From positions 1-64,000 of the forward strand of contig CAWFXP010000005.1 of assembly GCA_963819905.1 (NCBI GenBank): 64,000 bases of DNA, written 5' to 3'. Positions within the stretch are counted from its first letter, which is position 1, and the number at the start of each line of letters is the position of its first letter. This DNA comes from CAWCQC01 sp963819905. GTDB taxonomy: Bacteria > Actinomycetota > Thermoleophilia > Gaiellales > Gaiellaceae. Made by a program: the position numbers and the translations under genes. Shown here one piece after another: positions 53,068-62,833 of this stretch. The notes under the pieces were generated by a model. It made no database searches. It saw nothing but the letters and a program-made list of their open reading frames with translations, and had not been told where the DNA came from.

Positions 53068-53526
53068 TCAGTTCGTGGTGACGATGAGTTGTGGCTTGTT
53101 GTTGGCGGGGGATTCGCTGCTCGCGTACCAGACGGCGTCCGAGACGTCGCCCTTGACCACGAAGCTGAAGGTGCCGTTCCCGGTCACCTTCGCGCCCAGG
53201 TCGAGCTCGTTGCATTGACCCGTCGCCGAGACTGCTGAGCGCGCTCCCGATCGCCGCCGGCTGGTTCGAGTGATTGATCCCGCTCTCCGTCCAATCGCTC
53301 GACGTCTCGAACACCGAGCCCCCTCGGCACCCGGATCCGTCGTCACACACAGCCGCAGCTTCGCCGACTGCACCCCTCCGCTCGCATCCGACACCACGAA
53401 CTTCACGAACGAGTTGATCGTCTTCGGCCCTGCCCGCACCCGCAACGACGTCGACGAGCCGTTGTTCTTCGTCGCCGAATCCGACTGCGTGTACGAGATT
53501 GTCTCCCTTGACACCTGAGTTGACAT
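53068..53526 (-). pseudogene. Lone DNRLRE/CBM96-type domain with compensating frameshifts
   Basis: 152 residues read as one open frame, with a scrambled centre. The start SYTQSDSATKNNGSSTSLRV and the end CNELDLGAKVTGNGTFSFVV are in frame, but about 53222-53340 only makes sense in the neighbouring frame (RGGSVFETSSDWTESGIN). The whole is one DNRLRE beta-sandwich domain, which normally sits in larger secreted proteins. It has no signal peptide or partner domain, so it looks like a remnant or truncated gene. Base composition is less GC-rich than the neighbours. Confidence 0.6.
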
Positions 53527-53607
53527 GGGGGTCGGGGCCAATCTGTCTCAGGGCGTTTCGAGCGGCTAGGTTTGGGGGCGAACAGCCCGTCGAGCCAGGA
53601 GACGAAC

Positions 53608-54894
<1,287 letters not shown>

Positions 54895-54905
54895 CGTCCG
54901 GCCCG

Positions 54906-56570
54906 CTACGGAGCCGGCTCCGACCGATCGTCCCTCAGGTACTGGTGGACGAAGGCGATGGCCATGCTCCCCTCGCCGACGGCGGCGGCGACACGCTTGA
55001 CGGGGCCGAAACGAACATCGCCGCACGCGAAGATGCCCGGGACGCTCGTCTCGAGTAGGTGCGGGTCGCGGTCGAGCTCCCAGTAGCCCGCGTCCTTCGC
55101 GTCCCTGCCGGTGAGCACGTAACCGTTCCCGTCGCGCGCGATCTCGGGTGGCAGCCAGTCCGTCTCCGCATCTGCCCCGATGAAGATGAAGAGCCCGCCC
55201 GACTCGAGCCGCGAGGTTTCCGAGGACGCGAGGTCCCGCACGTCGAGCGCCTCCAGCGACAGGTCCCCGTGGGCGGCCGCGACCTCCGTCCCGGAGCGCA
55301 CGTCGATGTTCGACCGGCTCGCGATCTGGTCGACCAGGTAGCGGGACATGCTCTTCTCGAGCCCGTCGCCGCGGCAGAGGATCGTCACGCTGGAGGCGTG
55401 CGTCGAGAAGTAGAGCGCCGCCTGCCCGGCCGAGTTTCCCGCGCCCACGATGTGGATGTCCAGCCCGTGCACGTTCGACGCGTCGCTTCGCGCCGCACCG
55501 TACGAGACTCCCTTTCCGACAAGCCGGTCGAAGCCTTCGACCGACAGGCTCCGCCATGTCACGCCGCAGGCAATGATGATCGTCCGCGCCCGAAGGACGT
55601 CGCCGCCGTCGAGGTGCACCTGGTGCCTCGGAGCGTCGATTCGCGTGATCGACCGGGTCACGAGGATCTCGGCGCCGAGCCGTCGCGCCTGCTGCAGCGC
55701 CCGGCTCGCCAGCTCGTCGCCGGACACGCCGCTGGGAAACCCGAGGTAGTTCTCGATGCGGGACGAGGAGCCGGCCTGGCCACCCGGCGCTTCGCGCTCC
55801 ACCACGATCGTCCGTAGCCCCTCGGAGGCGCCGTAGACCGCGGCCGCGAGGCCGGCAGGACCTGCCCCGACGATCACCGTGTCGTACTCGGCGGCGAGTG
55901 GCTGAGTGCCGAGATCCAGCAGCTCGGCCACCCGGCTCAGCCGTGGCCGGACGACGGTCTTCCCGTCGATGACGCGGATGACGGGGCAGTCCTCGTCGGC
56001 GGGCAGCGGGCCGCCCCACTCCTCCGCTGCATCGGGGGCGTCCGGAGTGATCCACCTGAACGTGATCTGATTGCGGTCGAGGAAGCGCAGCAACTGGGTG
56101 CACGCCGAGTCCCAGCGATGGCCCATCACGATCGCGCGCGGCGGCGGCGGGTCGGCCGTGATCCCCTGTAGCCCACCGATCCGCTCCCGCGCCAGCTCGC
56201 CGAGCCTCACGCCGACCTCGGGCGCCGACGCCGCGATCGCGTGGTAGTCGCGGGCCTCGACGCGCATGAGACGCGTCGGCTCAGCCGCGCGGAACGCGAA
56301 GGGGAACGGCGTCCCGAGCGCGATCGGCACCTCACCGACGAGGTCGCCTGTCTCCCGGCCGCCGACGACCCGCTCGATCCCGTCGGAGACCGCGATCGTC
56401 TCCAGCCGGCCGTCGAGCAGGACGAACAGTGCCCGCTCGTCGCCCGCGTGCACCGCGTACTCGCCCGCGACGAGCCGGATGTCCGCTGCGACCCGGGAGA
56501 GCCGATCGCGCTCGACCTCATCGAGGGACTCGAACAGCGCGACGCCGGCGATCTCGTCGGCCGTCACCAT
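54906..56570 (-). CDS. cNMP-binding / thioredoxin-fold / TrxR-like flavoprotein fusion
   Basis: 554 residues. Residues 1-130 form a cyclic-nucleotide-binding-type beta-barrel (ERALFVLLDGRLETIAVSDG, GDLVGEVPIALGTPFPFAFR). About 145-225 form a glutaredoxin-like fold (WDSACTQLLRFLDRNQITFR) without CxxC. The rest is a thioredoxin-reductase module: FAD VIVGAGPAGLAAAVYGASEG, GGQAGSSSRIENYLGFPSG, NADPH IHIVGAGNSAGQAALYFS, and FACGDVRFGPVKRVAAAVGE. The TrxR CxxC position reads YGAARSDA, so redox cysteines are absent. It probably oxidises NAD(P)H with another acceptor. It is convergent with gltA. Confidence 0.85.
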   Translation of the reverse strand: MVTADEIAGVALFESLDEVERDRLSRVAADIRLVAGEYAVHAGDERALFVLLDGRLETIAVSDGIERVVGGRETGDLVGEVPIALGTPFPFAFRAAEPTRLMRVEARDYHAIAASAPEVGVRLGELARERIGGLQGITADPPPPRAIVMGHRWDSACTQLLRFLDRNQITFRWITPDAPDAAEEWGGPLPADEDCPVIRVIDGKTVVRPRLSRVAELLDLGTQPLAAEYDTVIVGAGPAGLAAAVYGASEGLRTIVVEREAPGGQAGSSSRIENYLGFPSGVSGDELASRALQQARRLGAEILVTRSITRIDAPRHQVHLDGGDVLRARTIIIACGVTWRSLSVEGFDRLVGKGVSYGAARSDASNVHGLDIHIVGAGNSAGQAALYFSTHASSVTILCRGDGLEKSMSRYLVDQIASRSNIDVRSGTEVAAAHGDLSLEALDVRDLASSETSRLESGGLFIFIGADAETDWLPPEIARDGNGYVLTGRDAKDAGYWELDRDPHLLETSVPGIFACGDVRFGPVKRVAAAVGEGSMAIAFVHQYLRDDRSEPAP

Positions 56571-56725
56571 TGCCCGCTCCCGAATCGCGAGGCGGCCGCT
56601 AATGGGATCGACATGCGGCGACTCTACCGCCGTCTGGCAGAGTCGCGGTGCGCATCAGAGCAGCCGGTCGAAGGGATCGACGGGAATTCGAACGCGGTGT
56701 CCGAACTCCCGCCAACCTGAGCTGT

Positions 56726-57100
56726 TCAGTCCGTTCCCCAGGGATTGTCGATCACGAACCGCCAACTGCCGTCTGCTTGGCGCCGTAGGACATCCGCGTT
56801 GTTTGCCGCCAACCGCACCGGCTCACCGTCTGGACCCGTGCCGTCGAACGACCAGACGCCCGTCACGAGGGCCAGGTCGTCTACCTCGAGGACGCGTGTC
56901 ACTTCGAGGTCGAGCTTGCCTTTCATCGAGATGAAGCCGGTCAGCGCTTCACGAACGCCCGGTGCGCCGTGAGCGAGGCTCCCGGGCTGGGTAGCGAATG
57001 CTGCCTTGCCTTCGTAGAGCGGCATCAGAGACTCGAGATCTCCGGTGTTGATTCCGTCGACGATCGCTTCGAGCACCTGCTCAGGGGTGGCTGTAGGCAT
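56726..57100 (-). CDS. SnoaL/NTF2-like protein
   Basis: 124 residues, alpha+beta cone fold typical of SnoaL_2/DUF4440: EQVLEAIVDGINTGDLESLM, PLYEGKAAFATQPGSLAHGA, EVDDLALVTGVWSFDGTGPD and RLAANNADVLRRQADGSWRF. AAGGAG precedes ATG 57100. It follows the cupin gene (57133-57534) by 32 bases on the same strand and may be regulated by the divergent TetR protein. Confidence 0.82.
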   Translation of the reverse strand: MPTATPEQVLEAIVDGINTGDLESLMPLYEGKAAFATQPGSLAHGAPGVREALTGFISMKGKLDLEVTRVLEVDDLALVTGVWSFDGTGPDGEPVRLAANNADVLRRQADGSWRFVIDNPWGTD

Positions 57101-57132
57101 GACGTACTCCTTTCGACGTAAGGGTGGGTTCA

Positions 57133-57534
57133 CTAGAGGCTCTCGGGGCCGCCGAGCTCGACGATCGGCAAGGGCTCGTAGGCCTTCCCGGGCGTGCCGC
57201 CGATGCAGAGGAGTTGCGCACCCTCGGGACCAGTCGTGATGTTGCGCGTCGCTGCGGCGCCGACTCGGGCGAAGACCCCCGGCTCGAGAACGTACTCCTC
57301 GTCCGCGACATGCAGCGTCGCCTTACCGCTCAGAGGCGTGTAGATCTCCTCCAGGTTGTCCGAGACCGGCGGGTCCACGTGGTTGTGCACGAAGTACTGG
57401 TCGTAGTTCGGCGGCAGGTTGAGGATGTTCATCCCGAACGAGCTCGCGCCGAGCGACGCGCGTGCGCGCACGAAGCTCCCGCCCCAGATCGTCTCCATCT
57501 CGTCGACGCGCTTGACTGTCACCTCTGCTCCCAT
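57133..57534 (-). CDS. Cupin-domain protein
   Basis: 133 residues, single cupin. Metal-type motif PNYDQYFVHNHVDPPVSDNL and EEIYTPLSGKATLHVADEEY, then EPGVFARVGAAATRNITTGP. AAGGAGG before ATG 57534 gives strong initiation. It is divergent from the TetR gene across 92 bases, a typical regulator-target layout. Confidence 0.82.
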   Translation of the reverse strand: MGAEVTVKRVDEMETIWGGSFVRARASLGASSFGMNILNLPPNYDQYFVHNHVDPPVSDNLEEIYTPLSGKATLHVADEEYVLEPGVFARVGAAATRNITTGPEGAQLLCIGGTPGKAYEPLPIVELGGPESL

Positions 57535-57626
57535 CCCGGGGCCCTCCTTTTCGATATACAGTAGTGAGTTACGGAAACTCGACCATACGGCACCGTGAGA
57601 GATATGTCAAGATTGGTGACACGCGC
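57535..57626. promoter_or_regulatory. Divergent promoter/operator region, cupin and tetR genes
   Basis: 92 bases, clearly more A/T-rich than its surroundings, between the cupin gene (minus) and the TetR gene (plus). It contains GATATACAGT and GAGATATGTCAAGA, which could serve as -10 elements. A palindromic TetR operator is expected here but none stands out by eye. Confidence 0.4.
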
Positions 57627-58262
57627 ATGAGTCGCGAAACTAGAACCAAGCGTAAGTACGAGCTGAAGAAGCGTGCCGAGGAGGTGGCTGAGACACGCCT
57701 GCGGATCACCGAGGCGGCCATCGACTTGCACGGAACGGTCGGGCCGTCGCGCACGACGCTGAGCGCGGTCGCCAAGCGCGCAGGTGTGGAGCGCCGCACC
57801 CTCTACCGCCACTTCCCGACGGAGGCTGATCTGTTCGCTGCGTGCTCGACGCACTACTTCACAGCCAACCCCTGGCCGGATCTCGGCCCGTGGCGCGCGA
57901 TTCGCGACCCCCGCCGGCGACTCGAGCAGGCCCTTGACGAGCTGTACGCCTACTACGAGCGCACCGAACCGATGTTCAGCAACGTCCTCCGCGACGCCGA
58001 GCTTGTCGACTTGGCCCGCGACGCCGTGGCACCACTGGACACGTACCTCGAAGAAGCTGTCGAGATCCTCACCGTCGGCCGTCGAGCCCGTGGCCGAAGG
58101 CGATACCTCCTTGTCGGAGCCTTGCGCCACGCCCTCGCCTTTTCCACGTGGCACTCGCTTACAGCCTCCGGCATCAGTCGAGCACACGCGGGCATGCTGG
58201 TCACCGCGCTCGTCGAGGCTGCAACCACCCCAGCGGCCGCACGCCCGTCCAGCAGCCGGTAA
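57627..58262 (+). CDS. TetR/AcrR-family regulator
   Basis: 211 residues. N-terminal TetR_N: RITEAAIDLHGTVGPSRTTL, SAVAKRAGVERRTLYRHFPT; C-terminal ligand domain helical. ATG 57627 is used; in-frame GTG 57564 lies upstream but extends into the promoter. It probably represses the divergent cupin-SnoaL pair and/or itself. The effector is unknown. Confidence 0.85.
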   Translation: MSRETRTKRKYELKKRAEEVAETRLRITEAAIDLHGTVGPSRTTLSAVAKRAGVERRTLYRHFPTEADLFAACSTHYFTANPWPDLGPWRAIRDPRRRLEQALDELYAYYERTEPMFSNVLRDAELVDLARDAVAPLDTYLEEAVEILTVGRRARGRRRYLLVGALRHALAFSTWHSLTASGISRAHAGMLVTALVEAATTPAAARPSSSR

Positions 58263-58269
58263 CGGGTCG

Positions 58270-58626
58270 CTAGCCCTCCGCCGCCTCGGCCATCGACCGC
58301 GGCGCGGGCACGTTCTCGAAGCGGAGGTTGCCCGCGGGAACCATCCACGTCATCACCTCGACCGCGAGCCGGCCTGCCCGCACCGCCGGGTCCTCGTTGC
58401 TGAGCCGGCGCGCCGTCTCGGGGTCGCATATCATGATCGAGATGCCGCGCAAGCGGTCATCGTCCTGGTCGACGAGCGGCCCTCCGCCGATGAGGTAGCC
58501 GCGGTCGCGCAGATTGGCTCGGAAGGCGAGATGTCGATCCTGGAGCTCGGCCGCCTCCTCGTCCGTGAGCTCCGGTGCATCTGGCCGACGCACGAGCAGC
58601 ACAAGCGTGTGCCGATCGAACCGCAT
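58270..58626 (-). CDS. YCII-related protein
   Basis: 118 residues. LTDEEAAELQDRHLAFRANL, RDRGYLIGGGPLVDQDDDRL and RGISIMICDPETARRLSNED fit the YCII ferredoxin-like family, whose His/Asp residues suggest a small enzyme or ligand-binding role. Start ATG 58626. It lies 144 bases downstream of ssrA, so a terminator or promoter may lie between them. Confidence 0.75.
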   Translation of the reverse strand: MRFDRHTLVLLVRRPDAPELTDEEAAELQDRHLAFRANLRDRGYLIGGGPLVDQDDDRLRGISIMICDPETARRLSNEDPAVRAGRLAVEVMTWMVPAGNLRFENVPAPRSMAEAAEG

Positions 58627-58770
58627 GCGGCGAATTAGACCAGGCTCTCTCGCAGAGCGCGACCGACCACGCAGGAGTGCTCGCGACGAGAAACACCCGC
58701 GAAACGACTGGGAGCGAGTCCCCGTGGCCGTCTCGCTGACGACTCCAGAACTCGCTCCAGAACCGTTGAG

Positions 58771-59130
58771 TGGAGGCGGCGGGAATCGAACCCGCGTCCG
58801 CGGTCGCACCGGGAAGAGCGTCTACAAGCGTAGCCTGCGCTTTCGCTTCGCCCGCCGGCCGGCTCGCAGGCGGCCTACCGACGGGCTAGCCATCCTTTGG
58901 AGTCCCGCCTCGGGCGATTGGCTCTCCCTCGGCGGCGAGCCCGTTCGTTGTCGCCGGATTCCGATCCACGGGCCGAGATCGGAGCGACGCGCTACCTAGT
59001 GACTAGGCGGCGAGTGCGAGGTCTTTATCGTTCGCACTTGCTTGTTTCCCGGTGGATTTACGAGGCCAACCGGGGACCTCGGCTTGCAGCTCATCCGGAG
59101 AACCGACCACGTCGAGACCTGATCGCCCCC
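58771..59130 (-). ncRNA. ssrA: Transfer-messenger RNA
   Basis: 360 bases. The 5' end GGGGGCGATCAGGTCTCGAC pairs over seven positions (one G-U) with the 3' CGCCTCCA, and the 3' T arm is CGGGTTCGATTCCCGCC. The internal tag frame reads GCG AAC GAT AAA GAC CTC GCA CTC GCC GCC TAG at 59003-59035, giving ANDKDLALAA, with an AGT just before the resume codon as in other tmRNAs. The genomic sequence after the discriminator A is CTC, so CCA must be added post-transcriptionally. It follows smpB by 36 bases on the same strand, and together the pair rescues stalled ribosomes. Confidence 0.93.
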
Positions 59131-59144
59131 GCATGTTCGAACGA

Positions 59145-59150
59145 ATTCTA
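59145..59150 (-). promoter_or_regulatory. Possible -10 element of ssrA
   Basis: TAGAAT on the minus strand, 14 bases before the mature tmRNA 5' end, which would leave a short leader removed by RNase P. No good -35 match lies upstream, so ssrA may instead be co-transcribed with smpB. Confidence 0.35.
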
Positions 59151-59166
59151 GCGGGCGGCGATTCCC

Positions 59167-59637
59167 TCAGCGGTAGCGGGCGGACTTGAGCGCCCGCTCC
59201 ATGTCGCGGCGCGCCTCCCGCTCCGCGATGTCGCGCCGGCGGTCGCGGGTCTCCTTCCCTCGGGCGAGCGCAAGCTCGACCTTCACCCGGCCGTCCTTGA
59301 AGTAGAGCCGAGTCGGAACGAGCGTCAGCCCCTTCTCCTGGATCTTTCCCGTCAGAGAGTCGATCTCGCGACGGTGTAGGAGGAGCTTGCGATCGCGGTC
59401 CGGATCGTGGTTCTGCCGGTTCGCCTGCGGGTACTCCGGGATGTTCGCCCCGACGAGGAACACGTCGCCGTCGCGCAGGTGCGCGAACGCGTGCTGGAGG
59501 CTCGCCTGGCCGGCGCGGAGGGACTTCACCTCCGTGCCCGTCAGCACGATTCCGGCCTCGAAGCGATCGAGGAGCTCGTAATCGTGCCGGGCGCGCCGGT
59601 TGTCCGAGATCAGCTTGGTTCCGCTTCCCCTGGCCAT
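59167..59637 (-). CDS. smpB: SsrA-binding protein SmpB
   Basis: 156 residues. DNRRARHDYELLDRFEAGIV, GTEVKSLRAGQASLQHAFAH and HDPDRDRKLLLHRREIDSL identify SmpB, which loads tmRNA onto ribosomes. A basic C-terminal tail (KETRDRRRDIAEREARRDME) is normal. ATG 59637 lies one codon inside a GTG at 59640. Confidence 0.96.
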   Translation of the reverse strand: MARGSGTKLISDNRRARHDYELLDRFEAGIVLTGTEVKSLRAGQASLQHAFAHLRDGDVFLVGANIPEYPQANRQNHDPDRDRKLLLHRREIDSLTGKIQEKGLTLVPTRLYFKDGRVKVELALARGKETRDRRRDIAEREARRDMERALKSARYR

Positions 59638-59818
59638 CACCGGCCGATGGTAGCGACACCGGCCCGGACCATAGAATTCGCCGAGCCGGGTACGCTTTCG
59701 TCCCCCGCTCCGGCGAACTTTCCGCTTGCGCGTACGGCCTACCGGAGTGGTTTCGGCCTACTGGCGCCCCGTGCTCGGCGCAGTCAGGACATTACGGCCA
59801 TGGCCCGTCGGACGCAAG

Positions 59819-61462
59819 TCAGCGCGAGGGGGAATTCCCGCAAAGAGCGAGGTTTACTTTTCCGGCCGTGCGGTCGATCCCTTCGACCGTCACGGAGACG
59901 CCGTCACCGAGGCGGTAGCGCTGTCCGCTTCTCCTTCCGACCAGCGCCGTCCCGAGCGTGTCGAGCTCGAAGTAGTCGCCGGAAAGCCGGCGGACGGGCA
60001 GGTAGCCCTCGAAGACCTCGTCGAAGCGGACGAAGAGCCCGGATCCGATGGCGCCCGTGATCTCCCCGTCGAAGCACGCGTCCCAGCCGAGGTCGAACAG
60101 CCGCCGCTCGAGCAGCCAGGCGAGGCAGATCGCGTCGGCGGCGTACTCGACCTGGGCGGCCTCCCGCTCGCGCACCGAGCACCACTCGGCCAGCTCGGGC
60201 AAGTCGGGCGGGACGGTGTCGTCCGAGAGCCCGAGCTCCCGCGTGAGCGCCCGGTGGCAGATGACGTCCGGGTAACGGCGGATCGGCGACGTGAAGTGGC
60301 AGTACGCGCGGCTTGCGAGGCCGGAGTGGCCGAGGTTTCGCGGGTCGTAGCGCGCCTGCTTCAGGGCACGGAGGACGAGCGCCGGAAACGCCTCTTCCCC
60401 GCGTCCGGACTGGGCGACGTAGCGCGACACGGTTGCGCTCGCGCGTGCCGCGAGGCGCGCCGACTCGCCGGGCGTCAGCACGTCCGGTACGGGAGGCGTC
60501 GGCACCTCGAGCGCCTCGAGCTTCGCGACGAGCAGCTCGATCGACTGGGCATCGGGACGCTCGTGCACTCGAAACAACGCCTCACGACGCCGTTCGGCCA
60601 GGAGCGTCCCCACCGCCTCGTTCGCGAGGATCATCAGCTCCTCGACGATCGCGTGCGCGAGTGGCTCCCTCTCGACCCGCGCCCGCGCGACACCGCCCTC
60701 TCCGTCGAAGTCGAAGGCGATCTCACCGGTCTCGATCCGGAGCGCGCCGCGCCGGTAGCGGCGGGCCCGCAGCGCGCTCGCGAGCGTCTGCGCGAGCTGG
60801 AGGGCTTCTCCGAGCTCGGCTCCGGCTCGCTCCCGCCCGGCCAGGATCGCCTCGACGTGCGAGTACGTGAGCCGCTCGCGGCTTCGGATGACGCTCCGGT
60901 AGAGAACCGCTTCACCGGGCTCGAGCCCGGGCCCGAACGGGATCTCCACCGTGACGCCGAAGCGGTCCTTGTGCGGCACCAGGCTGCACAGGCCTGCGGA
61001 CAGCTCGAGCGGGAGCATGGGCTCCACCTGGCCCGGAATGTAGGCCGACAGCGCCCGCTCGGCGGCGTCCCGGTCGAGCGCCGAGCCCGGAGCGACGACC
61101 GCCGAGACGTCGGCGATGTGTACCCACGCGCGCAGCCCCTCGTCCTCCTGGCGGACGCTGATCGCGTCGTCGAAGTCGCGCGCGTCGTCGGGGTCGATGG
61201 TGAACGCCAGCAGCCCGCGCAGATCGACGCGCTCGACGCCCGGCGGCCCCGGGTCCGCGGGCAGCCCGGCCGCCTCGGCGGCAGCGCCCGGCTCCCGCTC
61301 GGGGACGCCCCGGAGGCCGGTGTGGAAGAGAAGCCCCTCGAGGACGGTCTCGATGCGCTCGGCCCGACCGAGCAACCGCTCGATCCGCGCGCGGCGGCGG
61401 CCGACGGAGACCACGACGAGGTCGCCGAGCGACGCCTCGCCGACGGTCTTCCGGTCGAGCAC
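59819..61462 (-). CDS. rnr: RNase R/RNase II-family exoribonuclease
   Basis: 547 residues from GTG 61462. The RNB domain has FTIDPDDARDFDDAISV (catalytic Asp cluster), HIADVSAVVAPGSALDRDA, PMLPLELSAGLCSL and FTSPIRRYPDVICHRAL; a C-terminal S1 domain ends the protein (GSGLFVRFDEVFEGYLPVRR). It digests structured RNA 3'-5' and helps tmRNA-linked decay. The homologous frame continues upstream (ELSRRGKLLVGEPFFEP) to TAG 61553 with no ATG or GTG; a CTG at 61546 could be the true start. Confidence 0.92.
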   Translation of the reverse strand: MLDRKTVGEASLGDLVVVSVGRRRARIERLLGRAERIETVLEGLLFHTGLRGVPEREPGAAAEAAGLPADPGPPGVERVDLRGLLAFTIDPDDARDFDDAISVRQEDEGLRAWVHIADVSAVVAPGSALDRDAAERALSAYIPGQVEPMLPLELSAGLCSLVPHKDRFGVTVEIPFGPGLEPGEAVLYRSVIRSRERLTYSHVEAILAGRERAGAELGEALQLAQTLASALRARRYRRGALRIETGEIAFDFDGEGGVARARVEREPLAHAIVEELMILANEAVGTLLAERRREALFRVHERPDAQSIELLVAKLEALEVPTPPVPDVLTPGESARLAARASATVSRYVAQSGRGEEAFPALVLRALKQARYDPRNLGHSGLASRAYCHFTSPIRRYPDVICHRALTRELGLSDDTVPPDLPELAEWCSVREREAAQVEYAADAICLAWLLERRLFDLGWDACFDGEITGAIGSGLFVRFDEVFEGYLPVRRLSGDYFELDTLGTALVGRRSGQRYRLGDGVSVTVEGIDRTAGKVNLALCGNSPSR

Positions 61463-61552
61463 GATCGGCGTGCGGGGCTCGAAGAACGGCTCTCCGACGA
61501 GGAGCTTCCCACGACGGGACAGCTCGCAGACGACCGGCTCGGACAGGGCGCG

Positions 61553-62773
61553 CTAGAGCTTCGCGGCGAGCACGGCCGCGGCGGCGGCGACCGCCTCGTC
61601 CGGACGGGTCGCCGGGTCGTCCGACGCCTTCACGTTCGGGCGAATGCCGCGACCGCCGATGCTCGTGCCGTTCGGTGTTCGATAGGCCGCCGTCGTCAGC
61701 TTGAGCGCGCCCCCGTTCGAGAGCGCGATCAGGGACTGCACGGTCGCCTTGCCGTAGGTCCGTCGTCCCACGATGGTGGCCCGGCCGTGGTCCTTCAACG
61801 CTCCCGCCACGATCTCCGCCGCGCTCGCGCTGTGGCGATCGACGAGGACGACGATCGGTCGTTTCGTCTCGACGGGCGCGCCCGACACGGTGTAGTCGCG
61901 GGCGGCCTGGTTGACCCCGGTCGTCGAGCAGACGATGCCGCCCGGCAGGAACAGCGAGGCAACGCGGATCGCCTGTGTGAGATAGCCGCCCGGATCGCCT
62001 CTCAGATCGACGATCAGGCCTTCGGTGCCCTGGGCGACGAGCCGCTCGGTGGCGGCCACGACCCGCTCTGCCGTATTTCCGAGGAACGAGTCGATGCGGA
62101 CGTAGCCGACCCGGTGCCCTGCGCTCGAGAAAACCCGAGCCCGAACGCTTCGAACCTGGATGGGCTTCCGAACCACGCTGAACTGCAGGCCGCTCTTCTC
62201 GCCCTTCCGCAGGACTTCCAGCTCTACGACCGTCCCTTCCTCACCCTTGATGAGCGCCAGCGAGCGGTCGAAGGGGATGCCGCTCGCGGGCGTCCCGTCG
62301 ATCGAGACGATGATGTCGCCGGGACGGATGCCTGCCTCTCGCGCCGGCCCCGCCGGCGAGCCGGTGACGAGCAGACCGCTGTCGGCCCGGTCGACTCGAA
62401 GGCCGACGCCGAAGTAGCGGTGGCTCAGGCGCTCCTGGAGGAGGTCGTACTCGGGCGGAGACAGGTACTCGGTATAGGGATCGCCGAGCGCGTCGAGGAT
62501 GAGCGGGATGGACGGGCGGACGAGCGTCGCGGGCGAGACGTGGCGGTAGTACGCCTGCGCGAGCGCGAGCCGAACCTGCTCGATCGCGGCCGGCGGCTGG
62601 GCAGGCGGCTCGGGCACGGCGAAGGGCCCGACACCCCAGAGCGGCCCGTGGTGCCAGGTGGGCGCTGCCTCGGCGGCCACGGGCTCCTCAGACTCGCGCT
62701 GGTGGTAGACCCAGAACCCCGCACCGGCAGCGAGCAACGCTAGGCCGCATACGATCGCACCCGCTCGTCTCAT
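61553..62773 (-). CDS. S41 C-terminal processing peptidase
   Basis: 406 residues. N-terminal membrane anchor (RRAGAIVCGLALLAAGAGFW), a PDZ domain (GVGLRVDRADSGLLVTGSPA, IRPGDIIVSIDGTPASGIPF), and the S41 catalytic core with DRHSASAAEIVAGALKDHGR (Ser) and RRTYGKATVQSL (Lys). It acts outside the membrane, cleaving C termini or degrading proteins, often with FtsEX-linked cell-wall factors. It follows ftsX by 60 bases. Confidence 0.93.
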   Translation of the reverse strand: MRRAGAIVCGLALLAAGAGFWVYHQRESEEPVAAEAAPTWHHGPLWGVGPFAVPEPPAQPPAAIEQVRLALAQAYYRHVSPATLVRPSIPLILDALGDPYTEYLSPPEYDLLQERLSHRYFGVGLRVDRADSGLLVTGSPAGPAREAGIRPGDIIVSIDGTPASGIPFDRSLALIKGEEGTVVELEVLRKGEKSGLQFSVVRKPIQVRSVRARVFSSAGHRVGYVRIDSFLGNTAERVVAATERLVAQGTEGLIVDLRGDPGGYLTQAIRVASLFLPGGIVCSTTGVNQAARDYTVSGAPVETKRPIVVLVDRHSASAAEIVAGALKDHGRATIVGRRTYGKATVQSLIALSNGGALKLTTAAYRTPNGTSIGGRGIRPNVKASDDPATRPDEAVAAAAAVLAAKL

Positions 62774-62833
62774 CGGCGAATGGTGGAGATGCCCGAGTAT
62801 ATGTGCAGCCGCGGAGAGCCGCGCAGACGGGGC

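Noticed and set aside
59726..62743. A 1005-residue open frame on the + strand
   Set aside because: It is entirely antisense to rnr and the S41 peptidase, which have clear catalytic motifs.
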